Shown one piece after another: positions 53,880 to 62,416 of a stretch of DNA of 64,000 nt. The notes under the pieces were generated by a model. That model made no database searches. It saw nothing but the letters and a program-made list of their open reading frames with translations, and had not been told where the DNA came from. The position numbers and the translations under genes were made by a program. Source of the stretch: UBA10329 sp964500205 (GTDB lineage Bacteria; Bacteroidota; Bacteroidia; UBA10329); assembly GCA_964500205.1 (NCBI GenBank), contig CAZCNS010000007.1:62001-126000 (forward strand). Direction: 5' to 3'. The stretch's first letter is position 1, and each line of letters starts with the position of its first letter.

Positions 53880-54190
53880 CTAAGGTGGTTGAAACGCAGG
53901 CAGGACGGGCGTTTCCAAAAACGGAAGAGGGCTACTGGAGGGCGGAAATGCACTACTGGAGGGCTGAAACGCACTACTGGAGGACGCCCCTCCGTCACTT
54001 CAGGGCGGAGGCGGGCAGCTATGGGGCGGAGGACGCTACAGTCAGGTCGCACAGTGACTGCTACTGCCCGGAAGAGTGTAGCTCATCGACAGAATACCAC
54101 TACTGCACATCGGAAATGCACTACAACCCTCCGGAAACACCCTCAAACCTCGATTTCACGGCTGAAAGACCGAAAGGGTAACAGGACAGG
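53880..54190. repeat. Degenerate 21-bp repeats; no convincing gene
   Basis: From about 53930 the unit CTACTGGAGGGCGGAAATGCA repeats three times in register (about 53933-53995). Weaker relatives occur around 54088-54150 (e.g. CACTACTGCACATCGGAAAT). Both strands stay open for about 100 codons, but the translations are simple repeats, so I do not call a gene here. Confidence 0.65.
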
Positions 54191-54195
54191 GTAGC

Positions 54196-54393
54196 TCAAG
54201 CCTCTCCAGGCTTCTTGCACTGCTCATCGGGCATGGCCCCGCAGAACCCACAGGCTTCGCCCTCCTTGTTGAGGAAAGGGCTGTTGCTGGCACAAGTGCC
54301 AGAGAACTGACCGTCCTTTTTGACGAGTATCTTGATGGCGATGCCTGCGAAACCCAGTCCGAGCAGGAGAATGGCTGCGAATACTACTTCCAT
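54196..54393 (-). CDS. Small membrane protein with C-terminal cysteine motif
   Basis: The 65-residue protein has one N-terminal membrane helix (VVFAAILLLGLGFAGIAIKIL) followed by GTCASNSPFLNKEGEACGFCG and PDEQCKKP. Four or five cysteines could bind a metal or form disulfides. It resembles short Bacteroidota 'membrane or secreted' proteins of unknown function. It lies downstream of purA on the same strand, 23 bases after its stop. Confidence 0.7.
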   Translation of the reverse strand: MEVVFAAILLLGLGFAGIAIKILVKKDGQFSGTCASNSPFLNKEGEACGFCGAMPDEQCKKPGEA

Positions 54394-54416
54394 GGTGCAA
54401 AGGTACGGGGCATGGG

Positions 54417-55703
54417 TCAGGCTACCACATCGCCCGCCTCGCGGAAGATGGTCTGGCTGCGGTCGGGGCCAACGCTCACAAGGGTGATGGGCACACCTGT
54501 TCGCTCTTCGATGAATGCGATGTAATCCATCAACTCCTGCGGCAGTTCGTCCGCCTGTAGGGCCTTGGTGAGGTCGCGGTTCCAGCCTTTCAGCTCGGTA
54601 TAGACGGGTTCCACCTCCTCGGTGAGGTCGTATGGCATGCGGTCGGTCAGCTCACCGTTAACGCGGTACTGCGTGCAGATCTTGATGGTCTCGAACGAGT
54701 CCAAAACATCGGTCTTCATCATGTTCAGCTCGGTGACCCCGTTGATCATGATGGCGTAGTTGAGCGCGGGCAGGTCGAGCCAGCCGGTGCGCCTCCTGCG
54801 TCCAGTAGTGCTTCCGAACTCATTGCCGATGCGGCAGAGCCTTTCGCCATCCTCATCCTCCAGCTCTGTGGGGAATGGCCCGGAGCCGACCCGCGTACAG
54901 TATGCCTTGAAAATGCCGATGACCTTGCCGATGCGGTTGGGAGCGATGCCCAGCCCGGTGCAGGCCCCTGCGCAGACGGTGCTGCTGGAGGTGACGAACG
55001 GATAGGAACCGAAGTCGATATCGAGCAGTGAGCCCTGCGCCCCCTCGGCAAGGATGCGCTCCCCGTTGCGCAGTTTCTCGTTGAGGAAATGCTCGCTGTC
55101 TATCAGCTCGAACCTCCGCAGGGTACTGAGGCTGTCGAGCCACTGCTGCTCCTGGGCAGGGTCCACACCCTCCTCGCCCTGCTGCGCGAGGAGTTGCTCG
55201 TGTTTCTGCTTCAGGAACTCGTATTTCTCGCGGAAACGGTCGCTCAGGATGTCGCCCACGCGGAGACCGTTGCGACCTGTCTTGTCCATGTAGGTAGGGC
55301 CGATGCCCTTGAGTGTGCTGCCGATCTTGGCCTTGCCCTTCGCTTTCTCCGAGGCGGCATCAAGCAATCGGTGCGTGGGCAGGATCAGGTGTGCCTTCTT
55401 GCTGATCTTGAGGCGGTCGGTGGCGTCCACACCGCGGGCATCGAGGCCGTCTATCTCCTTCTTGAAGATGATGGGGTCTATGACCACCCCATTGCCCACC
55501 ACATTGATGGCATCCTTGCGGAAAATGCCCGATGGGATGGTGTGAAGTACATGTTTCGTGCCCTCGAACTCCAGCGTGTGCCCTGCATTCGGCCCGCCCT
55601 GAAAGCGACCTATCACGCGGTACTTCGGGGTCAGTACATCAACGATCTTCCCTTTGCCCTCGTCACCCCATTGCAGGCCGAGCAACACGTCCACTTTTTC
55701 CAA
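54417..55703 (-). CDS. purA: Adenylosuccinate synthase
   Basis: The 428-residue enzyme makes adenylosuccinate from IMP, aspartate and GTP, the first committed step to AMP. Marks: VDVLLGLQWGDEGKGKIVD, FQGGPNAGHTLEF, LEGAQG-like AEGAQGSLLDIDFGSYPFVTSSST, and TTGRRRRTGWLD. The start is TTG at 55703, two bases after the STAS gene stop; a GTG at 55694 is the alternative. It is the third gene of a fur-STAS-purA unit. Confidence 0.95.
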   Translation of the reverse strand: MEKVDVLLGLQWGDEGKGKIVDVLTPKYRVIGRFQGGPNAGHTLEFEGTKHVLHTIPSGIFRKDAINVVGNGVVIDPIIFKKEIDGLDARGVDATDRLKISKKAHLILPTHRLLDAASEKAKGKAKIGSTLKGIGPTYMDKTGRNGLRVGDILSDRFREKYEFLKQKHEQLLAQQGEEGVDPAQEQQWLDSLSTLRRFELIDSEHFLNEKLRNGERILAEGAQGSLLDIDFGSYPFVTSSSTVCAGACTGLGIAPNRIGKVIGIFKAYCTRVGSGPFPTELEDEDGERLCRIGNEFGSTTGRRRRTGWLDLPALNYAIMINGVTELNMMKTDVLDSFETIKICTQYRVNGELTDRMPYDLTEEVEPVYTELKGWNRDLTKALQADELPQELMDYIAFIEERTGVPITLVSVGPDRSQTIFREAGDVVA

Positions 55704-55705
55704 AA

Positions 55706-56068
55706 TCAGATACTTTTAATGTTAAGGTGCTCGATGGCGTCTTCCACCGAACCATGAATCTTGAATACTGAGTCGAGGCGGGTCATGATGAGCAGATCCC
55801 GCACTTTGGATGAAACTCCGCAGATGGCCAGCTCGCCACCGGCATTGCGTGTGCGCGTCAACATGCCGATGATGAGGCTCAGGCCAGAGCTGTTCACGAA
55901 TTCCAGCCCGCTGAGGTCGAGTAGCATCAGCGTCTCTCCGCTGTCAAGTAGCGCATTGAACTCAGCAACCAGCACCTCGGCCTGCTCGCGCTGCATCAGT
56001 CTGCCACTGAGGCTGATGAGCCGCACACCGCCCTGTTGCTTCATGTCGAACACGAAACCACTGCTCAT
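55706..56068 (-). CDS. STAS-domain anti-sigma-factor-antagonist-like protein
   Basis: A 120-residue single STAS domain with MLLDLSGLEFVNSSGLSLIIGML, where the Ser pair is the usual phosphorylation site, and ELAICGVSSKVRDLL. Such proteins work in partner-switching with anti-sigma kinases; none is encoded nearby. The start overlaps the fur-type stop by 4 bases (ATGA), and purA follows after 2 bases. Confidence 0.88.
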   Translation of the reverse strand: MSSGFVFDMKQQGGVRLISLSGRLMQREQAEVLVAEFNALLDSGETLMLLDLSGLEFVNSSGLSLIIGMLTRTRNAGGELAICGVSSKVRDLLIMTRLDSVFKIHGSVEDAIEHLNIKSI

Positions 56069-56550
56069 GCCTCCTCTCCCTTTCTGTTACACACGCCTTT
56101 CAGGGCCAATTCGCTGCAATTGCCGTAGAAATTGAGCGAATGGCTCTTCACCTCAAAGTTGAGCATGGTCTGAACCATGTTCTGGATCTGCTGAATGCGA
56201 GGGTCGCAGAACTCGAACACCTTGCCACAGTCCTGACAGATGAGGTGGTCGTGCTGGCGGTACTTGTGCGATCGTTCGAAGTGCGCGATGTTCTTTCCGA
56301 ACTGGTGCTTGGTGACCAGTTTGCACGCTTGCAGGAGTTCTATCGTGTTGTAGAGCGTGGCGCGGCTCACACGGTAGTTCTTGTTCTTCATCTGAATGTA
56401 CAGCGACTCGATGTCGAAATGGCCGTCATTCTCGTATATCTCATGCAGTATGGCAAAACGCTCAGGGGTCTTTCGATGCCCCTGCGCCTCCAGATACTGC
56501 GCGAAGATGCCCTTCACGGATTCAAGAAGATCGCCCTTATCCTTGGACAT
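56065..56550 (-). CDS. Fur-family transcriptional regulator
   Basis: The 161-residue regulator has a winged helix (RKTPERFAILHEIYENDGHFDIESLYIQMKNKNYRVSRATLYNTIELL) and a metal-binding C-terminus with HDHLICQDCGKVFEFCD (CxxC). It is Fur/PerR/Zur-like, with metal specificity not clear from the sequence. The ATG at 56550 gives the usual size; a longer frame to 56673 is rejected. fur-purA adjacency recurs in Bacteroidota. It diverges from the sulfur operon promoter. Confidence 0.9.
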   Translation of the reverse strand: MSKDKGDLLESVKGIFAQYLEAQGHRKTPERFAILHEIYENDGHFDIESLYIQMKNKNYRVSRATLYNTIELLQACKLVTKHQFGKNIAHFERSHKYRQHDHLICQDCGKVFEFCDPRIQQIQNMVQTMLNFEVKSHSLNFYGNCSELALKGVCNRKGEEA

Positions 56551-56680
56551 GACCGCGTTCTGATGCGAAAGGCCAAAAGTATGCAAAGCTTGGCGATGCC
56601 TCTTTGACCTGTGAGCATATCTGGGCACCGCTGACGAATTTGTGGAGAAGGAAGAAAATCGCCTTGCCGACAAATGACCG

Positions 56681-56714
56681 TTGTGTGATTCAGGTCACAT
56701 AGCGCATATATTTG
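56681..56714 (+). promoter_or_regulatory. Promoter of the sulfur operon with CRP/FNR-type palindrome
   Basis: TTG at 56681-56683 and TATATTTG at 56707-56714 fit the Bacteroidota TTG-N17-23-TAnnTTTG promoter (spacing 23). Between them TGTGA-N6-TCACA (56684-56699) matches the CRP/FNR-type consensus exactly. Its position in the spacer suggests repression or alternative activation. Transcription would start at or next to the leader ATG at 56719. Confidence 0.6.
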
Positions 56715-56718
56715 CGCC

Positions 56719-56796
56719 ATGAATCACCCGTCTCTCTTCGTAGGTAACACTGCAACATGTCTGATGATGTGCTGTGCTTGCTGTCTTACATCCTGA
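56719..56796 (+). CDS. Cysteine-rich leader peptide of the sulfur operon
   Basis: A 25-codon reading frame (ATG at 56719, TGA at 56794-56796) beginning MNHPSLFVGN and ending TCLMMCCACCLTS. Five cysteines lie at positions 14, 18, 19, 21 and 22. Its stop codon lies inside the left arm of the antiterminator stem. The peptide itself need have no function; its translation rate would report charged tRNA-Cys. The frame starts 4 bases after the promoter box, so its message is nearly leaderless. It is too short to rest on coding statistics; support comes from the Cys run and the RNA structure around it. Confidence 0.8.
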   Translation: MNHPSLFVGNTATCLMMCCACCLTS

Positions 56797-56861
56797 GAGG
56801 CTGATGTGTCATACCCCGTGTGATGATGGCCTTTCAGGAAACTGGGAGGCTTTTTTTTTTT
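56791..56861 (+). promoter_or_regulatory. Cysteine-responsive transcription attenuator (antiterminator/terminator switch)
   Basis: Antiterminator: TCCTGAGAGGC (56791-56801) pairs over 11 positions, one G-U, with GCCTTTCAGGA (56829-56839). Terminator: GCCTTTCAG (56829-56837) pairs with CTGGGAGGC (56842-56850) across a GAAA tetraloop, followed by T11 (56851-56861). The two stems share 56829-56837 and cannot coexist. A ribosome reaching the leader stop covers the left arm and lets the terminator form. A ribosome stalled at Cys codons 18-19 (56770-56775) leaves it free, giving read-through. Confidence 0.82.
56829..56861 (+). terminator. Attenuator terminator hairpin
   Basis: A 9-bp stem (two G-U pairs), GAAA loop and 11 T residues lie about 118 bases before the sulfite reductase start. 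Confidence 0.88.
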
Positions 56862-56978
56862 GAAGAAGCTGCGAGCTATAAGCTTCAAGCTACAAGCCAT
56901 AAGCTTCAAGCAGCAATGAGTGTAAACCGTCCCGATAACCGCTAATGGCTTGAGGCCAGCAGCTTAAAGCTCAAAAAA
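56862..56978. repeat. AAGCTTCAAGC word repeats between attenuator and sulfite reductase
   Basis: Words of the type AGCTATAAGCTTCAAGCTAC and CATAAGCTTCAAGCAGCAA recur at 56874-56917, with AGCAGCTTAAAGCTC before the start codon. Confidence 0.7.
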
Positions 56979-59114
<2,136 letters not shown>

Positions 59115-59178
59115 AAATTGTATATCTCAAATAGTCGAGCCACTGCGCGCTCTGCGTGAAATCCACAACTCCCACACC

Positions 59179-59955
59179 ATGCTCCGAACAGCGAACAACG
59201 AACAGCGAACAGCCAGATTAACCCTCGTAGGCGCGGGCCCAGGCCATCCCGACCTCATCTCCGTGCGCGGAGCAAAGGCACTGGCGCAGGCCGATGCCGT
59301 GCTCTATGACGCGCTCGTCCATCCCGACCTGCTCGACCTCGCCCCGACCCACGCCCCCCGCGTGTTCGTGGGCAAACGCGCTGGGCAGCACAGTTTCAAG
59401 CAGGAGGACATCAACCAGCTGATCCTCGACCATGCGCTGAGCCACGGCCATGTGGTGCGCCTCAAGGGCGGTGACCCGTTCGTGTTCGCACGGGGGCAGG
59501 AGGAGATCGCTTTCGTGGAGGCGCACGGCATCCCGACCGAGGTGGTGCCTGGCATCAGCAGTGCCATCGGGGTGATGGGGCTGCAGAAGATCCCCGTGAC
59601 GCGCAGGGGCGTGAGCGAGAGCTTCTTCGTGGTCACGGGCACCACGCAGACCGAGCAGCTGAGTGCAGACCTCGCGCTGGCCGCGCAGACCTCCGCCACG
59701 GTGGTAGTGCTGATGGGGATGCGGCAACTGCCCAAGATCATGGCCATCTACCGTAGCCTCGGCAAGGGCGACATGCCCGTGGCCGTCATCCAGAACGGCT
59801 CATTGCCCGATGAGCAGTGCGCCATCGCCACGGTGGACAGCATCGAGCATCAGGTGGCCGAGCGCGGCATGTCCGCACCTTCCATTATTGTGCTGGGAGA
59901 AGTGGTGAGGTATCATCAGGGGTTTCGGGAGGTGGTGAGGGAGGCAGTGAATTAG
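59179..59955 (+). CDS. cobA: Uroporphyrinogen-III C-methyltransferase
   Basis: The 258-residue SAM-dependent enzyme makes precorrin-2 for siroheme. Marks: LTLVGAGPGHPDLISVRGAKAL, VLYDALVHPDLL, VRLKGGDPFVFARGQEE, VVPGISSAIG and TVVVLMGM. The first ~10 residues (MLRTANNEQRTA) are encoded by a GAACAGCGAACAACGAACAG word repeat, so the N-terminus appears newly added; a start nearer the conserved LTLVGAGPG would be normal. It supplies the cofactor of the upstream sulfite reductase. Confidence 0.93.
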   Translation: MLRTANNEQRTARLTLVGAGPGHPDLISVRGAKALAQADAVLYDALVHPDLLDLAPTHAPRVFVGKRAGQHSFKQEDINQLILDHALSHGHVVRLKGGDPFVFARGQEEIAFVEAHGIPTEVVPGISSAIGVMGLQKIPVTRRGVSESFFVVTGTTQTEQLSADLALAAQTSATVVVLMGMRQLPKIMAIYRSLGKGDMPVAVIQNGSLPDEQCAIATVDSIEHQVAERGMSAPSIIVLGEVVRYHQGFREVVREAVN

Positions 59956-59978
59956 CGAATTAGCCAATTAGCGAATGA
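59953..59978 (+). repeat. GCGAATTAGC word repeat at the cobA/nuclease junction
   Basis: AATTAGCGAATTAGCCAATT and GCGAATG form the whole 19-base gap. They contain both the cobA TAG stop and the ATG of the next gene. Confidence 0.75.
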
Positions 59979-60781
59979 ACACGTACTTGTTTGCATGGAA
60001 TCCCCAGAAATGGGAGTGGAAGGACATTGATGAGGATATCAACGAGCTGCACAAAACTGGCCGTCTGGTTGAGAAATGGAGCTGTGCCAGTCATAGACAG
60101 GTGAGAGTTGGTGATAGGGCTTTTTTAGTGAAGGTAGGCAGCGAACATCGAGGAGTTTTTGCATCTGGTTTTGTAGCGTCACCTCCTTTTGTTTCTCCTC
60201 ATTGGGACGGTAGCGATAGAACCGTCCATGATGTTCTTGTTGAGATTGACACATTGGTCAACCCGTATATTTCTCAGTTACTCGGAACAGATCGCCTGCA
60301 TCCAAAGGAACGTTGGACTCCTCAGTCATCTGGAGTGAGGATTTCTGTGGAGGCTGCCGAAGATTTGGAGAAAAAATGGTTTGAATTTCTCAACCGCCAA
60401 GGATATTCTGCAGGAACTCAAACCAAGGAAGCTGAGAAGGCAACCACTTTCATTGAAGGGGCAAGCAGAGATGTTATTCAAACTTTTCGTGAGAGAAACC
60501 CTTATGCGAGAAAAGTGTGCCTTGAGGAATACGGATACACTTGTCAGGTTTGTTGCTTCGATTTCGTGAAGCAATACGGTTTGATTGGAAAAGAATTCAT
60601 CCACGTTCATCATTTGAACATGGTTTCTTCCAAGAAAGGCGAGTATGAGTTGAATCCCGTGGAAGACTTAAGACCTGTGTGCCCAAATTGCCACGCCATG
60701 ATTCACAAAAAAAATCCACCATATTCAATTGAGGAAATGAAAGAATTGATAAACACGAGCTTCTGCGCCCCACAGACCTAA
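59975..60781 (+). CDS. EVE-like/HNH nuclease (modification-dependent restriction type)
   Basis: A 268-residue two-domain protein. Residues 1-~130 resemble an EVE/PUA-like domain (YLFAWNPQKWEW, WSCASHRQVRVGDRAFLVKVG, GVFASGFVASPP), which reads modified bases. Residues ~170-260 are a McrA-like HNH nuclease (CLEEYGYTCQVC, FIHVHHLNM, LRPVCPNCHAMIHK). EVE-HNH fusions are known type IV restriction enzymes cutting DNA with methyl- or hydroxymethylcytosine. The gene is AT-richer than its neighbours and sits inside a siroheme operon between cobA and the dehydrogenase gene, with palindromic or word repeats on both sides. Its stop lies within the family 1b palindrome. Confidence 0.85.
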   Translation: MNTYLFAWNPQKWEWKDIDEDINELHKTGRLVEKWSCASHRQVRVGDRAFLVKVGSEHRGVFASGFVASPPFVSPHWDGSDRTVHDVLVEIDTLVNPYISQLLGTDRLHPKERWTPQSSGVRISVEAAEDLEKKWFEFLNRQGYSAGTQTKEAEKATTFIEGASRDVIQTFRERNPYARKVCLEEYGYTCQVCCFDFVKQYGLIGKEFIHVHHLNMVSSKKGEYELNPVEDLRPVCPNCHAMIHKKNPPYSIEEMKELINTSFCAPQT

Positions 60782-60806
60782 CAGGTTTTGGAAACCTGTT
60801 AGGTCT
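60774..60806. repeat. REP-like 15-3-15 palindrome, family 1b
   Basis: AGACCTAACAGGTTT and AAACCTGTTAGGTCT are perfect 15-bp arms with a TGG loop, the same layout as the 50268 element. The TAA stop of the EVE-HNH gene (60779-60781) lies in the left arm. Confidence 0.88.
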
Positions 60807-60900
60807 TGTCATCCCTTCCTCGCCTTCGTGAAAAATCCTTTGTGCGCCTTTGTGGTTAAGCCCCATTCGCTAATTCGCTAATTATCAAATTGAAAAAGGA

Positions 60901-61497
60901 ATGAACCCCCTCTTCCCCATCTTCCTCAAAGCTCATGAGCTGAACCTTCTTATCGTGGGGGGCGGCAACGTGGCGGAGGAGAAGTTGGGGTTCCTGCTCA
61001 AGGGCAGTCCCGATGCACGGGTGACGGTGGTGGGCACGCTCATCAGGGAGGAGGTGCGCGCACTGGCTAAAGGAAGGCCGAACGTGGTGCTGCATGAACG
61101 GCCCTTTGCGTGGGAAGACCTCGATGGCCGCCACATCATCATCTGCGCCACGGACGACCGCCCGCTGCACGAGGCCATCAGGCGTGAGACCGCCAAGCGC
61201 GGCATCCTCACCAACGTGGCCGACACGCCCGAGCTGTGCGACTTCTACCTCGGTGGCGTGGTGACCAAGGGCGACCTGAAGATTGCCATCAGCACCAACG
61301 GCAAGTCGCCCACCCTCGCCAAGCGCATCCGCCAATACCTCGAAGAGGCCCTGCCCGATGACACCCAGCAGCTCATCGACAACCTCCGCGCCTATCGTGA
61401 GACGCTTACCGGGGACTTTGCGGAGAAGGTGAGGGAGATGAATGAGGTGACGGCTGGATTGTTAGAGGGGAAATCGAAAATGGAAAATGGTAAATAG
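60901..61497 (+). CDS. Precorrin-2 dehydrogenase / sirohydrochlorin ferrochelatase
   Basis: The 198-residue Met8/CysG-N-type enzyme completes siroheme from precorrin-2. Features: FPIFLKAHELNLLIVGGGNVAEEKLGFLL (NAD-binding), HIIICATDDRPLHEAI, NVADTPELCDFYLGGVVTKGDLKIAISTNGKSPTLAKRIRQYLE. The last residues KSKMENGK and the stop are supplied by a GAAAATGG word repeat, so the natural C-terminus was probably changed. It acts with the cobA product two genes upstream. Confidence 0.93.
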   Translation: MNPLFPIFLKAHELNLLIVGGGNVAEEKLGFLLKGSPDARVTVVGTLIREEVRALAKGRPNVVLHERPFAWEDLDGRHIIICATDDRPLHEAIRRETAKRGILTNVADTPELCDFYLGGVVTKGDLKIAISTNGKSPTLAKRIRQYLEEALPDDTQQLIDNLRAYRETLTGDFAEKVREMNEVTAGLLEGKSKMENGK

Positions 61498-61513
61498 TAG
61501 GTCAGATTCGTTC

Positions 61514-61571
61514 TTGCGAGCGCAGCGAAGCAACCTCTCATCTGGTTGCTGGATTGCTTCGTTCCTCGCAA
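61514..61571. repeat. REP-like bipartite palindrome, family 4
   Basis: TTGCGAGCGCAGCGAAGCAA (61514-61533) is inversely matched, with small internal differences, by TTGCTTCGTTCCTCGCAA (61554-61571). An inner CAACC/GGTTG stem lies between. The motif resembles a REP-type sequence I have seen in many bacterial intergenic regions. Confidence 0.8.
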
Positions 61572-61641
61572 TGACGTTCTCGGAACCCGCAGTGGTTCAT
61601 ACCATTTTTCCATTTCCCCATTTTCCATTTTCTGAATAAGA

Positions 61642-62337
61642 ATGGAAGACTTCCTCACATCCCAGCCACCCGAACCACGAGAAAGCCGCCTCGATGCGCT
61701 GAACGCGAGGTTCGCACCACTGAGCGCGGAGGAGCGGATACGTGCGCTTTATGAGGAATTCCCAAGGGAGAAGGTGCTGTTCACCAGTTCGTTCGGCACC
61801 ACTGCTGCCATCTTGCTGCACATGTTCACGCGCATCGACCCGCGGCAACAGGTGCATTTCATCGACACGACCTACCACTTCGGGGAAACGTGGGATTATC
61901 GCAGGAAGCTGACCGAGCAGCTCGGCCTGGAAGTGGTGGACGTGTTGCCTGCCGACTGGAAGAACAAGTTCACCCGCGAGGATCAGACCTGGACCAAGGA
62001 CCCCGACCTCTGTTGCAGCATCAACAAGGTGGAGCCGCTGGACAGGCTCAAACCTGATTTCGAGGTATGGGTATCAGGGTTGATGGGCTACCAGAACATC
62101 CAGCGCAAGGCGAGACGCGTGTTCGAGCAGAGCGGCAACCTGCTGAAGTTCCACCCGATCATTGACATGACGGAGGAGCAGATGAACACCTATTTCAAGG
62201 ATCATGGCTTGCCACGCCACCCGATGCAGGCCATGGGCTACGACAGCATCGGCTGTGCGCAATGCACTGTGAAGGGCAAGGGCCGCAGCGGCCGCTGGGT
62301 GGGCAAGAGCAAGAGCGAGTGCGGGCTGCATCTGTGA
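61642..62337 (+). CDS. cysH: Phosphoadenylyl-/adenylyl-sulfate reductase
   Basis: The 231-residue thioredoxin-dependent reductase converts activated sulfate to sulfite. The N-terminal PP-loop fold shows VLFTSSFGTTAAILLHM and DTTYHFGETWDYR. C124-C125 (DLCCSINKV) and C205-x2-C208 (GCAQC) are the four [4Fe-4S] ligands found in APS-type and some PAPS reductases, so APS is the likely substrate. The C-terminal ECGLHL carries the catalytic Cys. Last gene of the operon. Confidence 0.94.
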   Translation: MEDFLTSQPPEPRESRLDALNARFAPLSAEERIRALYEEFPREKVLFTSSFGTTAAILLHMFTRIDPRQQVHFIDTTYHFGETWDYRRKLTEQLGLEVVDVLPADWKNKFTREDQTWTKDPDLCCSINKVEPLDRLKPDFEVWVSGLMGYQNIQRKARRVFEQSGNLLKFHPIIDMTEEQMNTYFKDHGLPRHPMQAMGYDSIGCAQCTVKGKGRSGRWVGKSKSECGLHL

Positions 62338-62354
62338 TGCAGAGAGCTGTTAAA

Positions 62355-62400
62355 CAAAGAGCCACTATCCGAAACGGGTCGGACAGCGGCTCTTTCTTGA
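62355..62400. terminator. Terminator between cysH and aconitase
   Basis: AAAGAGCC (62357-62364) pairs with GGCTCTTT (62389-62396), with an inner TCCG/CGGA stem. It is flanked by short A and T runs and serves convergent genes. Confidence 0.75.
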
Positions 62401-62416
62401 ACGGTTCAACCGGGCA

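Noticed and set aside
53813..54181. 122-codon frame after phnA
   Set aside because: It is made of the 21-bp repeat and the phnA remnant and has no independent coding signal.
60807..60900. Possible riboswitch before the dehydrogenase gene
   Set aside because: The sequence consists of word-type repeats (CCTTTGTGGTTAA, GCTAATTCGCTAATT) with no recognisable aptamer.
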